The notes under the pieces: model-generated
Databases searched by the model: none
Seen by the model: the letters and a program-made list of their open reading frames with translations, nothing else
What the model was told of the DNA's origin: nothing
Assembly: GCF_007830735.1 (NCBI RefSeq)
Contig: NZ_VLLN01000031.1
Coordinates: forward strand, 1 to 47,345
Source: Geobacter argillaceus
GTDB lineage: Bacteria; Desulfobacterota; Desulfuromonadia; Geobacterales; DSM-12255
DNA length: 47,345 nucleotides
Reading direction: 5' to 3'
Part shown: piece after piece, positions 19,501 to 27,241 of the stretch
Layout of the letters: the number at the start of each line of letters is the position of its first letter
Numbering within the stretch: position 1 is the first letter of the stretch
Position numbers and translations under genes: made by a program

Positions 19501-20474
19501 TCGACATCGCCGGGGTGCCAGCCGGCACGGTCATAGGCGGCCCGCATGGCGCGGAGCTGTCCCTCGGCGAGCGGGGCCAGCAGGCTTCCCCCCACGTCGT
19601 TGGAGAGTCCGACGCCGCGGATAACCCCGTAGATCCTGTCGCCATGGGCCACGGCGTCTTCTGTCCGCTTGAGGAGGAATATCCCGGCACCTTCCCCTAC
19701 CACCAGCCCGTCGCCGCTGGCGTCGAAGGGGGAGCAGATGCCGCGTCGGGAGAGGGCGCGCAGCTGGGAAAATCCCATCTGGGTGTAGAGCGGATCGGGG
19801 CGGGAGACGCCGCCGGTGAGCATGGCGTCGGCTCGGCCGGACAGCAGTTCGTCGGCAGCCAGCTTGATGGCGTAGAGGGACGAGGCGCAGGCCGCATCAA
19901 GGGTACACCGGCTGGCGCCGAGCCCCAAGGCCTGGGCGAGTATCCCGGCAGGCAGGCCGGCGACGTAGCGGTTCAGGGGGAGGGTCTTGCCGGTATCAAC
20001 GGCGCGGCCGAGGAGCTTTTCGCTAAATGTCCTGCCCAGCCATTGCCGGGCAAGCGCCGCCGATGTCTCGGTCGGCAGGGCAAGGTTGCCGATGATTACC
20101 CCGACCCGGGAGCGGTCCAGCGGACCGGTGACGCCGTCGTTGAAGGCGCGGTTGCCGGCATGGAGGAGCAGGTGGAAGAGCGGGTCCAGGCCGGCCAGAA
20201 GGTCCGGTTCGATGGCAAGGCCGGCCAGTTCCTCCAGCGGCGGGAGCCGATCGATGAAACAGCCGGCCCGGGAGTAGACCCGGTCCAGTGCACCGACTAC
20301 CGGATCGAAGATGGCAGCGGGCGGTAGGGACCAGCGTCCTTCCGGCACTTCGCGGCTGGCAGAGCGGCCGTGGCGGATATTGTCCCAGAAGCTGGCCGGA
20401 TCGGGGGCATCGGGGAACAGGGCACCGATCCCCACAATGGCGACAGATCCGCCAACGTTTTCAGGCTGCGACAT
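13542..20474 (-). CDS. pfa3: Pfa-type PUFA synthase subunit, KS-CLF-AT-DH-DH (PfaB/PfaC-like, myxobacterial Pfa3 layout)
   Basis: This is a 2310-residue iterative megasynthase. KS (about 8-450) is active, with Cys196 in DAACASS, HATGTPVGD and VKSNVGH. A second KS-like domain (about 470-920) has Glu671 in place of the Cys (SSEESSG), marking a chain-length factor. The AT (about 1045-1375) has FPGSGNHHPAMG and Ser1135 in GYSLGESAG, and resembles the PfaB acyltransferase. After a helical linker come two FabA-like double-hotdog dehydratases with His1808 (TCHFVDDRVMPG) and His2210 (KAHFYQDPVTPG). Unlike some myxobacterial Pfa3 proteins it has no C-terminal acyltransferase. Three interdomain linkers are encoded by palindromic repeats. 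It starts two bases after the previous subunit. Confidence 0.88.
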   Translation of the reverse strand: MSQPENVGGSVAIVGIGALFPDAPDPASFWDNIRHGRSASREVPEGRWSLPPAAIFDPVVGALDRVYSRAGCFIDRLPPLEELAGLAIEPDLLAGLDPLFHLLLHAGNRAFNDGVTGPLDRSRVGVIIGNLALPTETSAALARQWLGRTFSEKLLGRAVDTGKTLPLNRYVAGLPAGILAQALGLGASRCTLDAACASSLYAIKLAADELLSGRADAMLTGGVSRPDPLYTQMGFSQLRALSRRGICSPFDASGDGLVVGEGAGIFLLKRTEDAVAHGDRIYGVIRGVGLSNDVGGSLLAPLAEGQLRAMRAAYDRAGWHPGDVDLIECHATGTPVGDATEVASLRELWGDLSPQTHCVIGSVKSNVGHLLTAAGSAALTKVLLAMQHETLPPTAGFTSPQPGMQLEQSPFRVLTDPQPWPRRRDNIPRRAAVSAFGFGGINAHLLVEEWLEPERRGERRSPTTVHKTTEPIAVVGLDASFGPWQSLRSFQERVLGGEPATLPAGPTKWWGAAQANWFRQEGYDRFPFAGFYLDQVEVATDQFRIPPLELKEMLPQQLLMLRTAAGAMADAGLDREGNDRTGVFIGIALDLNSTNFSFRWSLADAAPDWADALGHTLDPDTLSAWTSQLRDAAGPPLTANRTMGALGSIVASRIAREFRIGGPSFTLSSEESSGIRSLETAVRLLRQGEIDRALVGAVDLAGDLRAVLGHHADRPFSAKGAARPFDATADGAIVGEGAAAVVLKCLDDAMRDGDRIYAVVRGIGSAGGDTVVPGSEPYQQALERAYADADVSPATVTCLETSASGHPVGDRQEAIALAAFFGQKDRQRRSCAVSSVAGDIGHCGAASGLASFVRGCLALYQEIIPPCHTGEAPVSELSGSGPLFIPQTPRYWLRNRDDGPRRAGVSVIGVDGSCGHVVLEGWEALPLRAEAERLAPAGTGSEQLFSVTGRNPDELRLKLEELRRNSSENNAPTLFKLAREWHSRQTPEHSDPQALAMVARSPEELDALISLGLQAVANGEVPTIHPALRDRLFYSVTPLGDQGAIAFVFPGSGNHHPAMGVELSARWPEILRRQDGENQRLHDQFQPELFWNGAAGSELDSDHRAVIFGQVATGCAVSDLVRSFGIEPQTVIGYSLGESAGLFSQRAWRDRDLMLARMQESTLFTHDLAGECRAARRAWQLPEGTEVSWSIGVADVPAETVAGALPGLERVYLLIVNSPDECVIGGDSTAVQGLVARLGCRFFPLQGVTTVHCSVAKEVTGPYHDLHLFPTSPPQGVTFYSGARGAAYTVTSESAADAILAQALEGIDFPKVIEAAYAAGVRIFLEMGPGNSCSRMIGRILADRPHLAKSACYQGQDQTSTLLRLLASLVAERVPVDLAPLYAVPQLAAGAACPGTVVRVTAGGRGFTPPLPERRAVVAQTPLDTVIPRSAPDQPVERVTAAATVEVGIPLDTVVREFAAAQEAQLKAHETFLRFSEGLARTVVETAALQQSLLAALGGSPHPDPLPKGEGGSPTVRQQIPCVFDRDLCLEFARGSVARMLGPAFAEADSFPTRVRLPDEPLMLVDRIVALEGEARAMTHGRVVTEHDVLAGAWYLDAGRIPTCIAVEAGQADLFLSGYLGIDFITRGQAVYRLLDAKVTFHRGLPQPGETIHYDIRIERFFRQGETYLFRFFYDATVNGEPLLTMRDGCAGFFTEEELAAGKGIVHPTLDLRPTSGKRPADWQELVPMGRERYDAGQLDRLRAGDLAGCFGPAFAGLPLNRPLTIPGNRMRLVHRVVDLEPAGGRYGLGLIRAEADIRPDDWFLTCHFVDDRVMPGTLMYECCLHTLRIFLLRMGWVAEDGNAAWEPVPGVASQLRCRGQVLETTRIAGYEVTIRELGYRPEPYVIVDALMYADGKPIVEISSMSVRLTGTTRERLLALWNSVGAPLAAPCSGMVDQNQGRDKQRPYHNEEPAVYTKEQILAYSNGNPSEGFGEPYRIFDQERRIARLPGPPFQFMDRVTAVRGEPWRMVPGAMAEAQYDLPGDAWFFAADRQPRMPFCILLEAALQPCGWLAAYVGSALMSQSDLSFRNLGGNAIQHRPVTPASGTLTAVATLKKAATSGGMIIQEFDFAVNDRHGVLYEGETMFGFFSREALANQVGIRDAAPHTPTPEEADRGRSLPYPEEAPFPEKMLRMIDRVELYVPDGGPAGLGYLRGIKLVDPAEWFFKAHFYQDPVTPGSLGLESFQQLLKYAAVERWGWQSSATLASVACERRHRWLYRGQIVPTNRQVTVEAWITVVDDRLRILTADGLLSVDGRPIYQMNDFTLQME
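14631..14705. repeat. palindromic repeat A, in frame, DH1-DH2 linker
   Basis: Arms GTAGGGGCGCTGCTTGTCGC and the complement of GCAGCAAGCGGCGCCCCTAC flank a central AT-richer loop, about 75 bp in total. It encodes about 25 linker residues (from VGAPLAAP) of the KS-CLF-AT-DH-DH protein, between its two dehydratases. The same element occurs at 22848-22915 and 24009-24076. Confidence 0.75.
15943..15975. repeat. REP-like palindrome encoding PHPDPLPKGEG, AT-DH1 linker
   Basis: CCCTCTCCC-TTC-GGGAGAGGG followed by TCGGGGTGAGGG forms a strong hairpin. It is read in frame as SPHPDPLPKGEGG at about residue 1505, between the helical linker and the first dehydratase. This peptide recurs as a by-product of a widespread bacterial intergenic palindrome (family knowledge, not checked here). 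Confidence 0.7.
19087..19111. repeat. palindromic repeat, in frame, KS-CLF linker
   Basis: GGGCGAACG-C-CGTTCGCCC (19089-19107) followed by CTAC is a near-perfect palindrome read as GERRSPT in the short linker between the KS and chain-length-factor domains. Similar GTAGGGGCGAACGG... palindromes are common dispersed repeats in bacteria. Confidence 0.6.
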
Positions 20475-20476
20475 GC

Positions 20477-23400
20477 TCAGGCAACTCCGACGGAACGGAG
20501 CTGGTTACGCTGGAAGGCGCGCTGCAGCGAGGGGTCGATGACGCACTCGTACTCTTCGAGCCGGGCTATCAGCTTGCCCGTGTGCCGGTCGAGGAACTCC
20601 ATGTCGGCCGTGGCGCCATGCTCCCGTTCAGCGGTCACGCGGATGACCACCTGGGCTCCATCGCGGGGGAAGGCCTCGGTAAACTGGCGGTAGCGGCCGG
20701 CAAAGCAGGGGAGAGACCCGGAGCCGAACCGTTCGAAACTCCAGAGGATCATCAGCTGGAACGCGCTGTCGATAACCAGCGGGTCGGTCAGCCAACTGCT
20801 CCTGAGCGGCTTCCTGATCCAGTCGGTGGGGGATGGTGCCCCTTTGACCTCGGCGGCGATCCCTTTTGCGGAGCACCCTTCCACCCGCTCGATGCCGTGC
20901 AGGTCCGGACCGTGGAAGAGACGGTCCCGGTCGTAGATCACGCCGTTGTGGGGGAGGTACGGTGTTGACGGCAGTTCGACAATGGAACGGATACCTTCCG
21001 GGAGCCGGGTGGTGAGAATCATTTCGGCTTTGGCGTTGAGGGTTGATCGTCCGTCGTTACCGATGCTCCGGAGCTCCACCGGTACCAGGTAAAAGGATTC
21101 GTGCTTTTCGGCGCGGCCGGCCATCACCTGGAGGGTACAGGGGGGCTCCTGATCGAAGATCACCCCTTTGCAGATGCGCAGGTCGTTGAAACCGTGAAAG
21201 CGAAGACCGGGGTTGCCGTGCAGTGCGCCATGGGCAAGCCACTCGGCTATTATCGCCATCGGCAGCACCGCCTTGCCGTCGAGCACATGGGAGCGGAGGA
21301 AGGGATGATCGTCAACCGACAGGGTGCGCTGGAACGCCTCGGTGAGTGAGATGTTCCGTGCCGGTTGCGGCGGGGCAACGACTCCCTCCAGGGTGCCGGC
21401 CAGGGCGACGATCTCCACCGGGTCGCCTGCTGCGCCGATCTCCCGGACCAGGAAAGCGCCTCCCTCAGGCAGACCGATCAGGCCAATCCCTTCGCTGGCA
21501 AAGAGTTTCTTCAGCGACGGGGTCACCATGCCGCCGTCCCACGGTCCCCAGTTGATGCTGACGGTCCGGCAGCCGGGACGACGGCGTGCCTCGGCCTGGG
21601 CCATCTTGTTGAGGATTTCGTTGGCTACCGCATAGTCCACCTGGCCACTCCTGCCCAGCCTGCCGGTGGTGGAGCTGAACAGGGCAATGACCCGGAGGTC
21701 GTCTTCGCCAGTGGCGGCCAGTAGGGAGCGGAGGCCGTCGACCTTGGTGGCGTAGACCTGGGCAAACTGCTCGCGGGTCTTGTCGACGATGAGCCGGTCG
21801 GCGAGCACGCCGGCGCCGTGGACTATGCCCCGTACCGGACCGTGGCCGGGGCGAAGCTCTGCCAACAACGCCTTGACTGCCGCAGTATTGCGGATGTCCA
21901 CGGAGCGGTAGATTGCCGTGCCGCCGGTAGCGGCAATCCGGGCAAGGGTGGAGCGGAGCTCCCTGCCGGCGATGACCTCTGCATAGCGTTCTTCGATCTC
22001 CTTCGGGTGGAGCTTCTTACCCGCATTGTCCAGCAGCGCCCGCTTGATGCGGGATTCATCAATGATGCTCGCCAGCCATGCCGGTTCCTCGGCCGGCTCC
22101 GGGCTTCTCCCCAAGAGGACGAGAAACGGCCGGTATGCCTCTGCCAGGGCCACGGCAGTAGCAGCCGTAACGCCGCGGCCACCGCCGGTGATGATCACCA
22201 GGTCCCCTTCGGCGAGCGGTGCTGTTGCCGGTCCTGGCGGTGCCGGCAGGGGAGCCATGCCGGGAGTCGTCCGCCCTGTCGCTGCGAGACCCACTTCTAC
22301 GGGACCGCCTCTGAACAGTTCCTCGGTCAGGGAGTGCACCATGGCATCAGGGGTGGGGAAGGCGCCCAGGTCGATGGCCCGGCAGGTCACGTCCGGCCAT
22401 TCCCTGGCCGCGGTCTTGGCCAGTCCGGCAAGGCCTCCCGAGAGTGGATCGACCAGGGGGCTCGGGCTAGCACTAGCACAGCCAAAGGTACCGTTGAGCC
22501 TGGATACCGTGGCCAGAAGTGCGCCGCCGGCCGCCGCGGCCCGGTGCAGTGCCGGAGCAGCAGCCTTCAGCAGCAGGAAAGCGTCTTCGAGGAACCGGTC
22601 GTCAGTGCCGCTGTGTGGTGCCGTTATGACCAGTCCTGACATCAGTTCCGGGAGCGTACTGGCCGCTGCTTCATGGGGTTTGACCAGCCGGACCGTAACC
22701 CCTTTTTCGCTGAGTGCGGTGTGGAGTTCCACTGTGAAGGGCGATCCGTCATCGGTGAGCCAGAATTCGCCGCCCACGGCGACCGTGACCCTGTCCGCCG
22801 GGTCCTCGTCGGCAAGGGGGAGAGCCACCACGCCGCTTCTCTGTATTGTAGGGGCACTGCTTGCCTTGCCCTGATTGGTGACGGTTGAGGCGGGCGCAGC
22901 AAGCGGCGCCCCTACGGGTGACCCGGCTGACAGGTAGCCGCTGATGTCAGCAAGGGTGTGGAGCGTCCCCAACTGCTCGGGGCCGATGACCGGGGCGCCC
23001 GGAAGCCGCTCCTGGAGGGCGGAGAGGATCTCCACCCGCTTGATGGAGTCGATGCCGAGATCGGCATCCAGCGCCATGTCCGGTTCCAGCATCTCCACCG
23101 GATAGCCGGTCTTCTCGCTGACCACGGCCAGCAGGGTCGCGGTTACGTTGCCGGTATCGTGTGTAGGGGCGCTGCTTGCCGCGCCCTGATTGGTAACAGG
23201 TGACCCGGCGCCGAGGTAGCGGGCGATTTCGCCCAGGGTGTGGAGCGAGCCGAGTTGCTCGGGGCCGATGACCGGGGCGCCCGGAAGCCGCTCCTGGAGG
23301 GCGGAGAGGATCTCCACCCGCTTGATGGAGTCGATGCCGAGGTCGGCATCCAGCTCCATCCCCGGCTCCAGCATCTCCACTGGATAACCGGTCTTCTCGC

Positions 23401-26400
23401 TGACCACGGCCAGCAGGCTCGCGGTTATGTTATCGGTATCTTGTGTAGGGGCGCTGCTTGCCGCGCCCTGATTGGTGACGGGTGACCCGGCGCCGAGGTA
23501 GCGGGCGATTTCGCCCAGGGTGTGGAGCGAGCCGAGTTGTTCCGGTCCGATGGCAGGGGCGCCCGGAAGCCGCTCCTGGAGGGCGGAGAGGATCTCCACC
23601 CGTTTGATGGAGTCGATGCCGAGATCGGCATCCAGCTCCATCCCCGGCTCCAGCATCTCCACCGGATAGCCGGTCTTCTCGCTGACCACGGCCAGCAGGC
23701 TCGCGGTTATGTTGTCGGTATCTTGTGTAGGGGCGCTGCTTGCCGCGCCCTGGTTGGTAACAGGTGACCCGGCGCCGAGGTAGCGGGCGATTTCGCCCAG
23801 GGTGTGGAGCGAGCCGAGCTGCTCCGGGCCGATGACCGGGGCGTTCGGGAGCCGTTCCTGGAGTGCGGAGAGGATCTCCACCCGCTTGATGGAGTCGATG
23901 CCGAGATCGGCGTCCAGCTCCATCTCCGGTTCCAGCATCTCCACCGGATAGCCGGTCTTCTCGCTGATCACTGCCATGAGGGTGCGGGTGATGCCGTCAG
24001 TATCTTGTGTAGGGGCGCTGCTTGCCGCGCCCTGATTGGTAACGGGGGATGCGGACGCAGCAAGCGGCGCTCCTACGGGATGAACTGCCGGCACAGTAAC
24101 TGGTACCCTCGCATACATAGGTGCCGTTGCGGCAGCCGGATGGAGACGCTGTTGTTCCAAAAGTGTCTGGATAGTCCGGCTCACCGTTTCCTGGCCTTCC
24201 AGGAAGCGGCGGTGGAGCTGGGCAGTCTCCTCCTGCATCTTCTGCAGGAGTGCCATGCTTTCCCGCGTAACCCGGAGCGACTCGGCGAGCGCCTCACGGG
24301 AAGGGGCCGGCGTCGTAGCTACAGACGGCCGGGTTTGGTTTATTCCAGTCCTGAGTCCTTTAGGCCCTTCAGGGTCCGAGTCACAAGTCACGGTTTTAAC
24401 CGCCGGTCTCTTCTCCCGTGGCTTCACGTAGTTGGCACCGCTCAGGGTGACGGTCATGACCGGCTTTTTCCCCTTTGCCGCGGCAGGCGGTACGAAGCTA
24501 TCGTCCCACCGGCCGAGCCGCAGGCCATAGCCGGACACGGCCAGCTGGGACAGGGTCCGTGCCAGGTCGACGATCCCGCGCCGCTTGCCGCTGGAGGCAT
24601 CGAGGGCCACGGCCTGATGGTCGCGGTCGCCGAGAATCGCCTTGACCAGTCCGATCAGGCGGGCGCCGGGACCGACCTCCACAAAGGTGCGGACACCTGC
24701 GGCGTAGAGTGCCTCGATCTCGGCCACGAACTCCACCGGTCTGGCCAGTTGGTTGGCCAGGAGGGCCTTGGCCGCTGCTGTTTCGGCCGGGTACGCCGCT
24801 GCCGTACTGTTGGCGTAAACCGGAATCGAACCTTCGCGCAGGTCGACACTCTCAAGGGCCGCCAGGAACGGCACGCTGGCGTCGGCAACCAGCGGGCTGT
24901 GGAAGGCTGCGGCAACCGGCAGGCGTTTGCAGGCAAGGTGTCTGACACTGAAGGCGTTGATGGCGCGGTCGATCTCTGAGCTGCTCCCCGAGAGGACCGC
25001 CTGGTTCGGGGCGTTGCGGTTGGCGATCACCAGGTCGAGCTGTTCCTCGGCGAGAATCTGTTCCACGGTTGCCAGGGGGGCCGGCACTGCCAGCATGCTC
25101 CCCTTGTCGCCGTCGCCAGCGGCCATGAGCCGGCCGCGCAGGCGGGACAGTTCATGGAAGGCGCTCTCGTCGATCCGCCCGGCCGCGCAGAGGGCCGTGA
25201 GTTCACCATAGCTGTGGCCGGCCACCGCGTCCGGTGCCAGGCCGAACGTTTCCAGCAGACGGAGGCTGCCGAGGCTGACCGCGCCGATGGCCGGCTGGGC
25301 CGTGTCGGTGGCGCGCAGCCACTCTTCCTGCCGCTCCTTTTCCGCCGGGTCGAAGGCCGTGAACGGGTAGATCCGGTCGGAAAGACGGCCCCCGTTCGCA
25401 GCGCTGAAGCCTTGGTCAGCCGTGGCAAGCGTGGTGAACAGTTCGGGGAAGGCGCAGGCGAGGTCGCGGAGCATGCCGGTGTACTGGGCACCCTGCCCCG
25501 GGAAGAGGAGGGCGAGTTTGCCGGGCGTGGGGCCGGTGGCGTAACAGGCGCCGTCCGGGGTCTGCCAGGGGGCGTGCGGGCTCTTGCGGAGCATGGCCAG
25601 GCTGTTGGTGACCAGGCTGGACAGGTTGGTTCGCTGCTGTTCCACCACCAGTGCCAGGCGGCAGGGGGCGTCAGCATCGAATACGGCCCGGAACTCTGCG
25701 GCGCGGGCGCGCAGTTCCTGCCCGGAGAGGTCGGTCGCCAGGCCTGCGAGCGCCGTCTCCAGGGCAGCGGGATCGCTGCCGGAAAACGGGAGGATCTGGA
25801 CGGTGCCGTCCCAGTCGGCCGTTTCCTTGGCAGGCCGGTACTCCTCCAGGACGGCGTGGAAATTGGAGCCGCCGAAACCGAAGGCGCTTACCGCTGCCCG
25901 GCGTGGCGAGTCGTCGCTGGTCAACCAGGGGCGCTTTTCCGTTGCCAGGTAGAACGGGGTGGGGCCAGCGGTTACTTCCTCCAGAGGGGTGGTCACCTTG
26001 ATGGTCGGGGGAATCACCTTGTGGTGCAGCGCCAGGGCTGCCTTGATCAGGCCGGCCGAACCGGCGGCCGCCTTGGCGTGGCCGATCTGGGACTTGACCG
26101 AACCGAGGGCGCACCAGGGGGCTTTTGCCTCGCCGTACACCTCGCGCAGCGCCGAGACCTCCACGGCGTCGCCGACCTTGGTGCCGGTGCCGTGGGCCTC
26201 CAACAAGCCGATACTCTCCGGGTTCACCCCTGACTGACGATAGGCGTCCAGGAGCGCGTTTTTCTGCCCAATGGCGCTCGGTGTGTAGATCGCCTCCCCT
26301 TTGCCGTCGCTGGACGAGCCGACCCCGCGGATCACCGCATAGATCCTGTCCCCATCCCGCTCGGCATCGGCCAGCCGCTTGATGACCACAATGCCAAGCC

Positions 26401-27241
26401 CTTCGCCGAGGATGGTGCCGTCGCCCGAGGTGTCGAACGGTTTGGCGTCGCCGGTGGGGGAGAGGGCCGGCGTCTTGCTGAAGCACATGTACATGAAGAT
26501 GTCGTTGAAGGTGTCGATCCCGCCGGTGACCACCATGTCGGCCTTGCCGGTGGCCAGTTCCAGGCTGGCCAGGTGCAGGGCGGAGAGGGAGCTGCCGCAG
26601 GCCGCGTCAACGACGCAGTTGGTACCCCCCAGGTCGTACTGCTTGCTGATCCGGCCTGCCACCACGTTGCCGAGCAGGCCGGGGAAGGAGTTTTCCTGCC
26701 AGGGGACATAGGCATCGGCGATCCGCTGCACCACGTCTTCGGCAACGGAGTCGGCAACGCCGGCCTCCTTGAGGGCCGAGCGCCAGATCGGGTGGCCGAG
26801 ACGGGCGCCCAGTGGGATCACCAGTTCCAGGGCGCCGGTGACGCCGAGGATGACGCTGACCTTGTTCCGGTCGTACGTCCGGTCCGCGCCGTAGCCGGCG
26901 TCCTTAAGTGCCTGGCCGGCCGTGACGAGGCCGAGCAGTTGGGAGGTGTCGATCGCCTCCAGGGTGTTCGGCGGGATGTTGAATTCCATCGGGTTGAACG
27001 CCAGTGGCGAGAGGAAGCCGCCGCGACGGCCGTAGGTGTGATCAGGGGTCTTTTGCTCGGAAGAAAAGTATTCTTCAACGCGCCAATGGGTCGGCGGGAT
27101 CTCGGTGATGGCATCGAGCCCTTCGCGGATGTTCGCCCAGAAGGTAGTCGGGTTATCGGCCTTGGGGAAGTTGCAGCCGATGCCGATAATGGCGAGCGGT
27201 GTCCCGCTGCGTCTGTTTTCCGTGGTCACTTCTTTATTCAC
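20477..27241 (-). CDS. pfa2: Pfa-type PUFA synthase subunit, KS-AT-ACP4-KR-DH (PfaA-like, Pfa2 layout)
   Basis: This is a 2254-residue iterative synthase. KS (about 12-465) has Cys215 in DAACGSS, EAHGTGTKVGD and VKSQIGHAKAA. The AT (about 570-880) has LFPGQGAQYTG and Ser677 in GHSYGEL, malonyl-type. A helical linker (about 980-1035) precedes four ACPs whose LGIDSIKRVEIL motifs put the phosphopantetheine Ser at 1117, 1211, 1305 and 1399, exactly 94 residues apart. The KR has GGGRGVTAATA and Tyr1870 in QVDYAVANE. A C-terminal PKS-type DH has His1979 (HPFLRSHVLDG) and DPLVIDSAF. I chose GTG 27241: AAGGAG lies 8 bases upstream and it overlaps the previous stop. The open frame to 27373 is only overlap with pfa1. 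Confidence 0.9.
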   Translation of the reverse strand: MNKEVTTENRRSGTPLAIIGIGCNFPKADNPTTFWANIREGLDAITEIPPTHWRVEEYFSSEQKTPDHTYGRRGGFLSPLAFNPMEFNIPPNTLEAIDTSQLLGLVTAGQALKDAGYGADRTYDRNKVSVILGVTGALELVIPLGARLGHPIWRSALKEAGVADSVAEDVVQRIADAYVPWQENSFPGLLGNVVAGRISKQYDLGGTNCVVDAACGSSLSALHLASLELATGKADMVVTGGIDTFNDIFMYMCFSKTPALSPTGDAKPFDTSGDGTILGEGLGIVVIKRLADAERDGDRIYAVIRGVGSSSDGKGEAIYTPSAIGQKNALLDAYRQSGVNPESIGLLEAHGTGTKVGDAVEVSALREVYGEAKAPWCALGSVKSQIGHAKAAAGSAGLIKAALALHHKVIPPTIKVTTPLEEVTAGPTPFYLATEKRPWLTSDDSPRRAAVSAFGFGGSNFHAVLEEYRPAKETADWDGTVQILPFSGSDPAALETALAGLATDLSGQELRARAAEFRAVFDADAPCRLALVVEQQRTNLSSLVTNSLAMLRKSPHAPWQTPDGACYATGPTPGKLALLFPGQGAQYTGMLRDLACAFPELFTTLATADQGFSAANGGRLSDRIYPFTAFDPAEKERQEEWLRATDTAQPAIGAVSLGSLRLLETFGLAPDAVAGHSYGELTALCAAGRIDESAFHELSRLRGRLMAAGDGDKGSMLAVPAPLATVEQILAEEQLDLVIANRNAPNQAVLSGSSSEIDRAINAFSVRHLACKRLPVAAAFHSPLVADASVPFLAALESVDLREGSIPVYANSTAAAYPAETAAAKALLANQLARPVEFVAEIEALYAAGVRTFVEVGPGARLIGLVKAILGDRDHQAVALDASSGKRRGIVDLARTLSQLAVSGYGLRLGRWDDSFVPPAAAKGKKPVMTVTLSGANYVKPREKRPAVKTVTCDSDPEGPKGLRTGINQTRPSVATTPAPSREALAESLRVTRESMALLQKMQEETAQLHRRFLEGQETVSRTIQTLLEQQRLHPAAATAPMYARVPVTVPAVHPVGAPLAASASPVTNQGAASSAPTQDTDGITRTLMAVISEKTGYPVEMLEPEMELDADLGIDSIKRVEILSALQERLPNAPVIGPEQLGSLHTLGEIARYLGAGSPVTNQGAASSAPTQDTDNITASLLAVVSEKTGYPVEMLEPGMELDADLGIDSIKRVEILSALQERLPGAPAIGPEQLGSLHTLGEIARYLGAGSPVTNQGAASSAPTQDTDNITASLLAVVSEKTGYPVEMLEPGMELDADLGIDSIKRVEILSALQERLPGAPVIGPEQLGSLHTLGEIARYLGAGSPVTNQGAASSAPTHDTGNVTATLLAVVSEKTGYPVEMLEPDMALDADLGIDSIKRVEILSALQERLPGAPVIGPEQLGTLHTLADISGYLSAGSPVGAPLAAPASTVTNQGKASSAPTIQRSGVVALPLADEDPADRVTVAVGGEFWLTDDGSPFTVELHTALSEKGVTVRLVKPHEAAASTLPELMSGLVITAPHSGTDDRFLEDAFLLLKAAAPALHRAAAAGGALLATVSRLNGTFGCASASPSPLVDPLSGGLAGLAKTAAREWPDVTCRAIDLGAFPTPDAMVHSLTEELFRGGPVEVGLAATGRTTPGMAPLPAPPGPATAPLAEGDLVIITGGGRGVTAATAVALAEAYRPFLVLLGRSPEPAEEPAWLASIIDESRIKRALLDNAGKKLHPKEIEERYAEVIAGRELRSTLARIAATGGTAIYRSVDIRNTAAVKALLAELRPGHGPVRGIVHGAGVLADRLIVDKTREQFAQVYATKVDGLRSLLAATGEDDLRVIALFSSTTGRLGRSGQVDYAVANEILNKMAQAEARRRPGCRTVSINWGPWDGGMVTPSLKKLFASEGIGLIGLPEGGAFLVREIGAAGDPVEIVALAGTLEGVVAPPQPARNISLTEAFQRTLSVDDHPFLRSHVLDGKAVLPMAIIAEWLAHGALHGNPGLRFHGFNDLRICKGVIFDQEPPCTLQVMAGRAEKHESFYLVPVELRSIGNDGRSTLNAKAEMILTTRLPEGIRSIVELPSTPYLPHNGVIYDRDRLFHGPDLHGIERVEGCSAKGIAAEVKGAPSPTDWIRKPLRSSWLTDPLVIDSAFQLMILWSFERFGSGSLPCFAGRYRQFTEAFPRDGAQVVIRVTAEREHGATADMEFLDRHTGKLIARLEEYECVIDPSLQRAFQRNQLRSVGVA
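22848..22915. repeat. palindromic repeat B, in frame, ACP4-KR linker
   Basis: GTAGGGGCACTGCTTGCC at one end and the complement of its variant GGCGCAGCAAGCGGCGCCCC at the other make a 68-bp imperfect hairpin. It encodes the linker from VGAPLAAPAS to GKASSAPT between the last ACP and the ketoreductase. Confidence 0.75.
22930..24010. repeat. four tandem ACP units with a 282-bp period
   Basis: The four phosphopantetheine Ser codons lie at 23891-23893, 23609-23611, 23327-23329 and 23045-23047, each exactly 282 bp apart. Long runs of DNA are nearly identical between units, indicating recent duplication or gene conversion. Each inter-ACP linker begins with a half copy of the palindromic repeat (GTAGGGGCGCTGCTTGCCGC at 23163, 23445 and 23727). 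Confidence 0.9.
24009..24076. repeat. palindromic repeat C, in frame, before ACP1
   Basis: GTAGGGGCGCTGCTTGCCGC and the complement of GACGCAGCAAGCGGCGCTCC form a 68-bp hairpin like repeats A and B. It encodes the linker from VGAPLAASAS to GAASSAPTQD between the helical linker and the first ACP. Confidence 0.75.

Noticed and set aside
18630-20327. A 565-codon plus-strand frame
   Set aside because: Antisense to the KS and CLF domains; no recognisable motif.
22930-24010. CRISPR-like array
   Set aside because: The 282-bp period is made of coding ACP domains with conserved Ser motifs, not short repeats with unique spacers.
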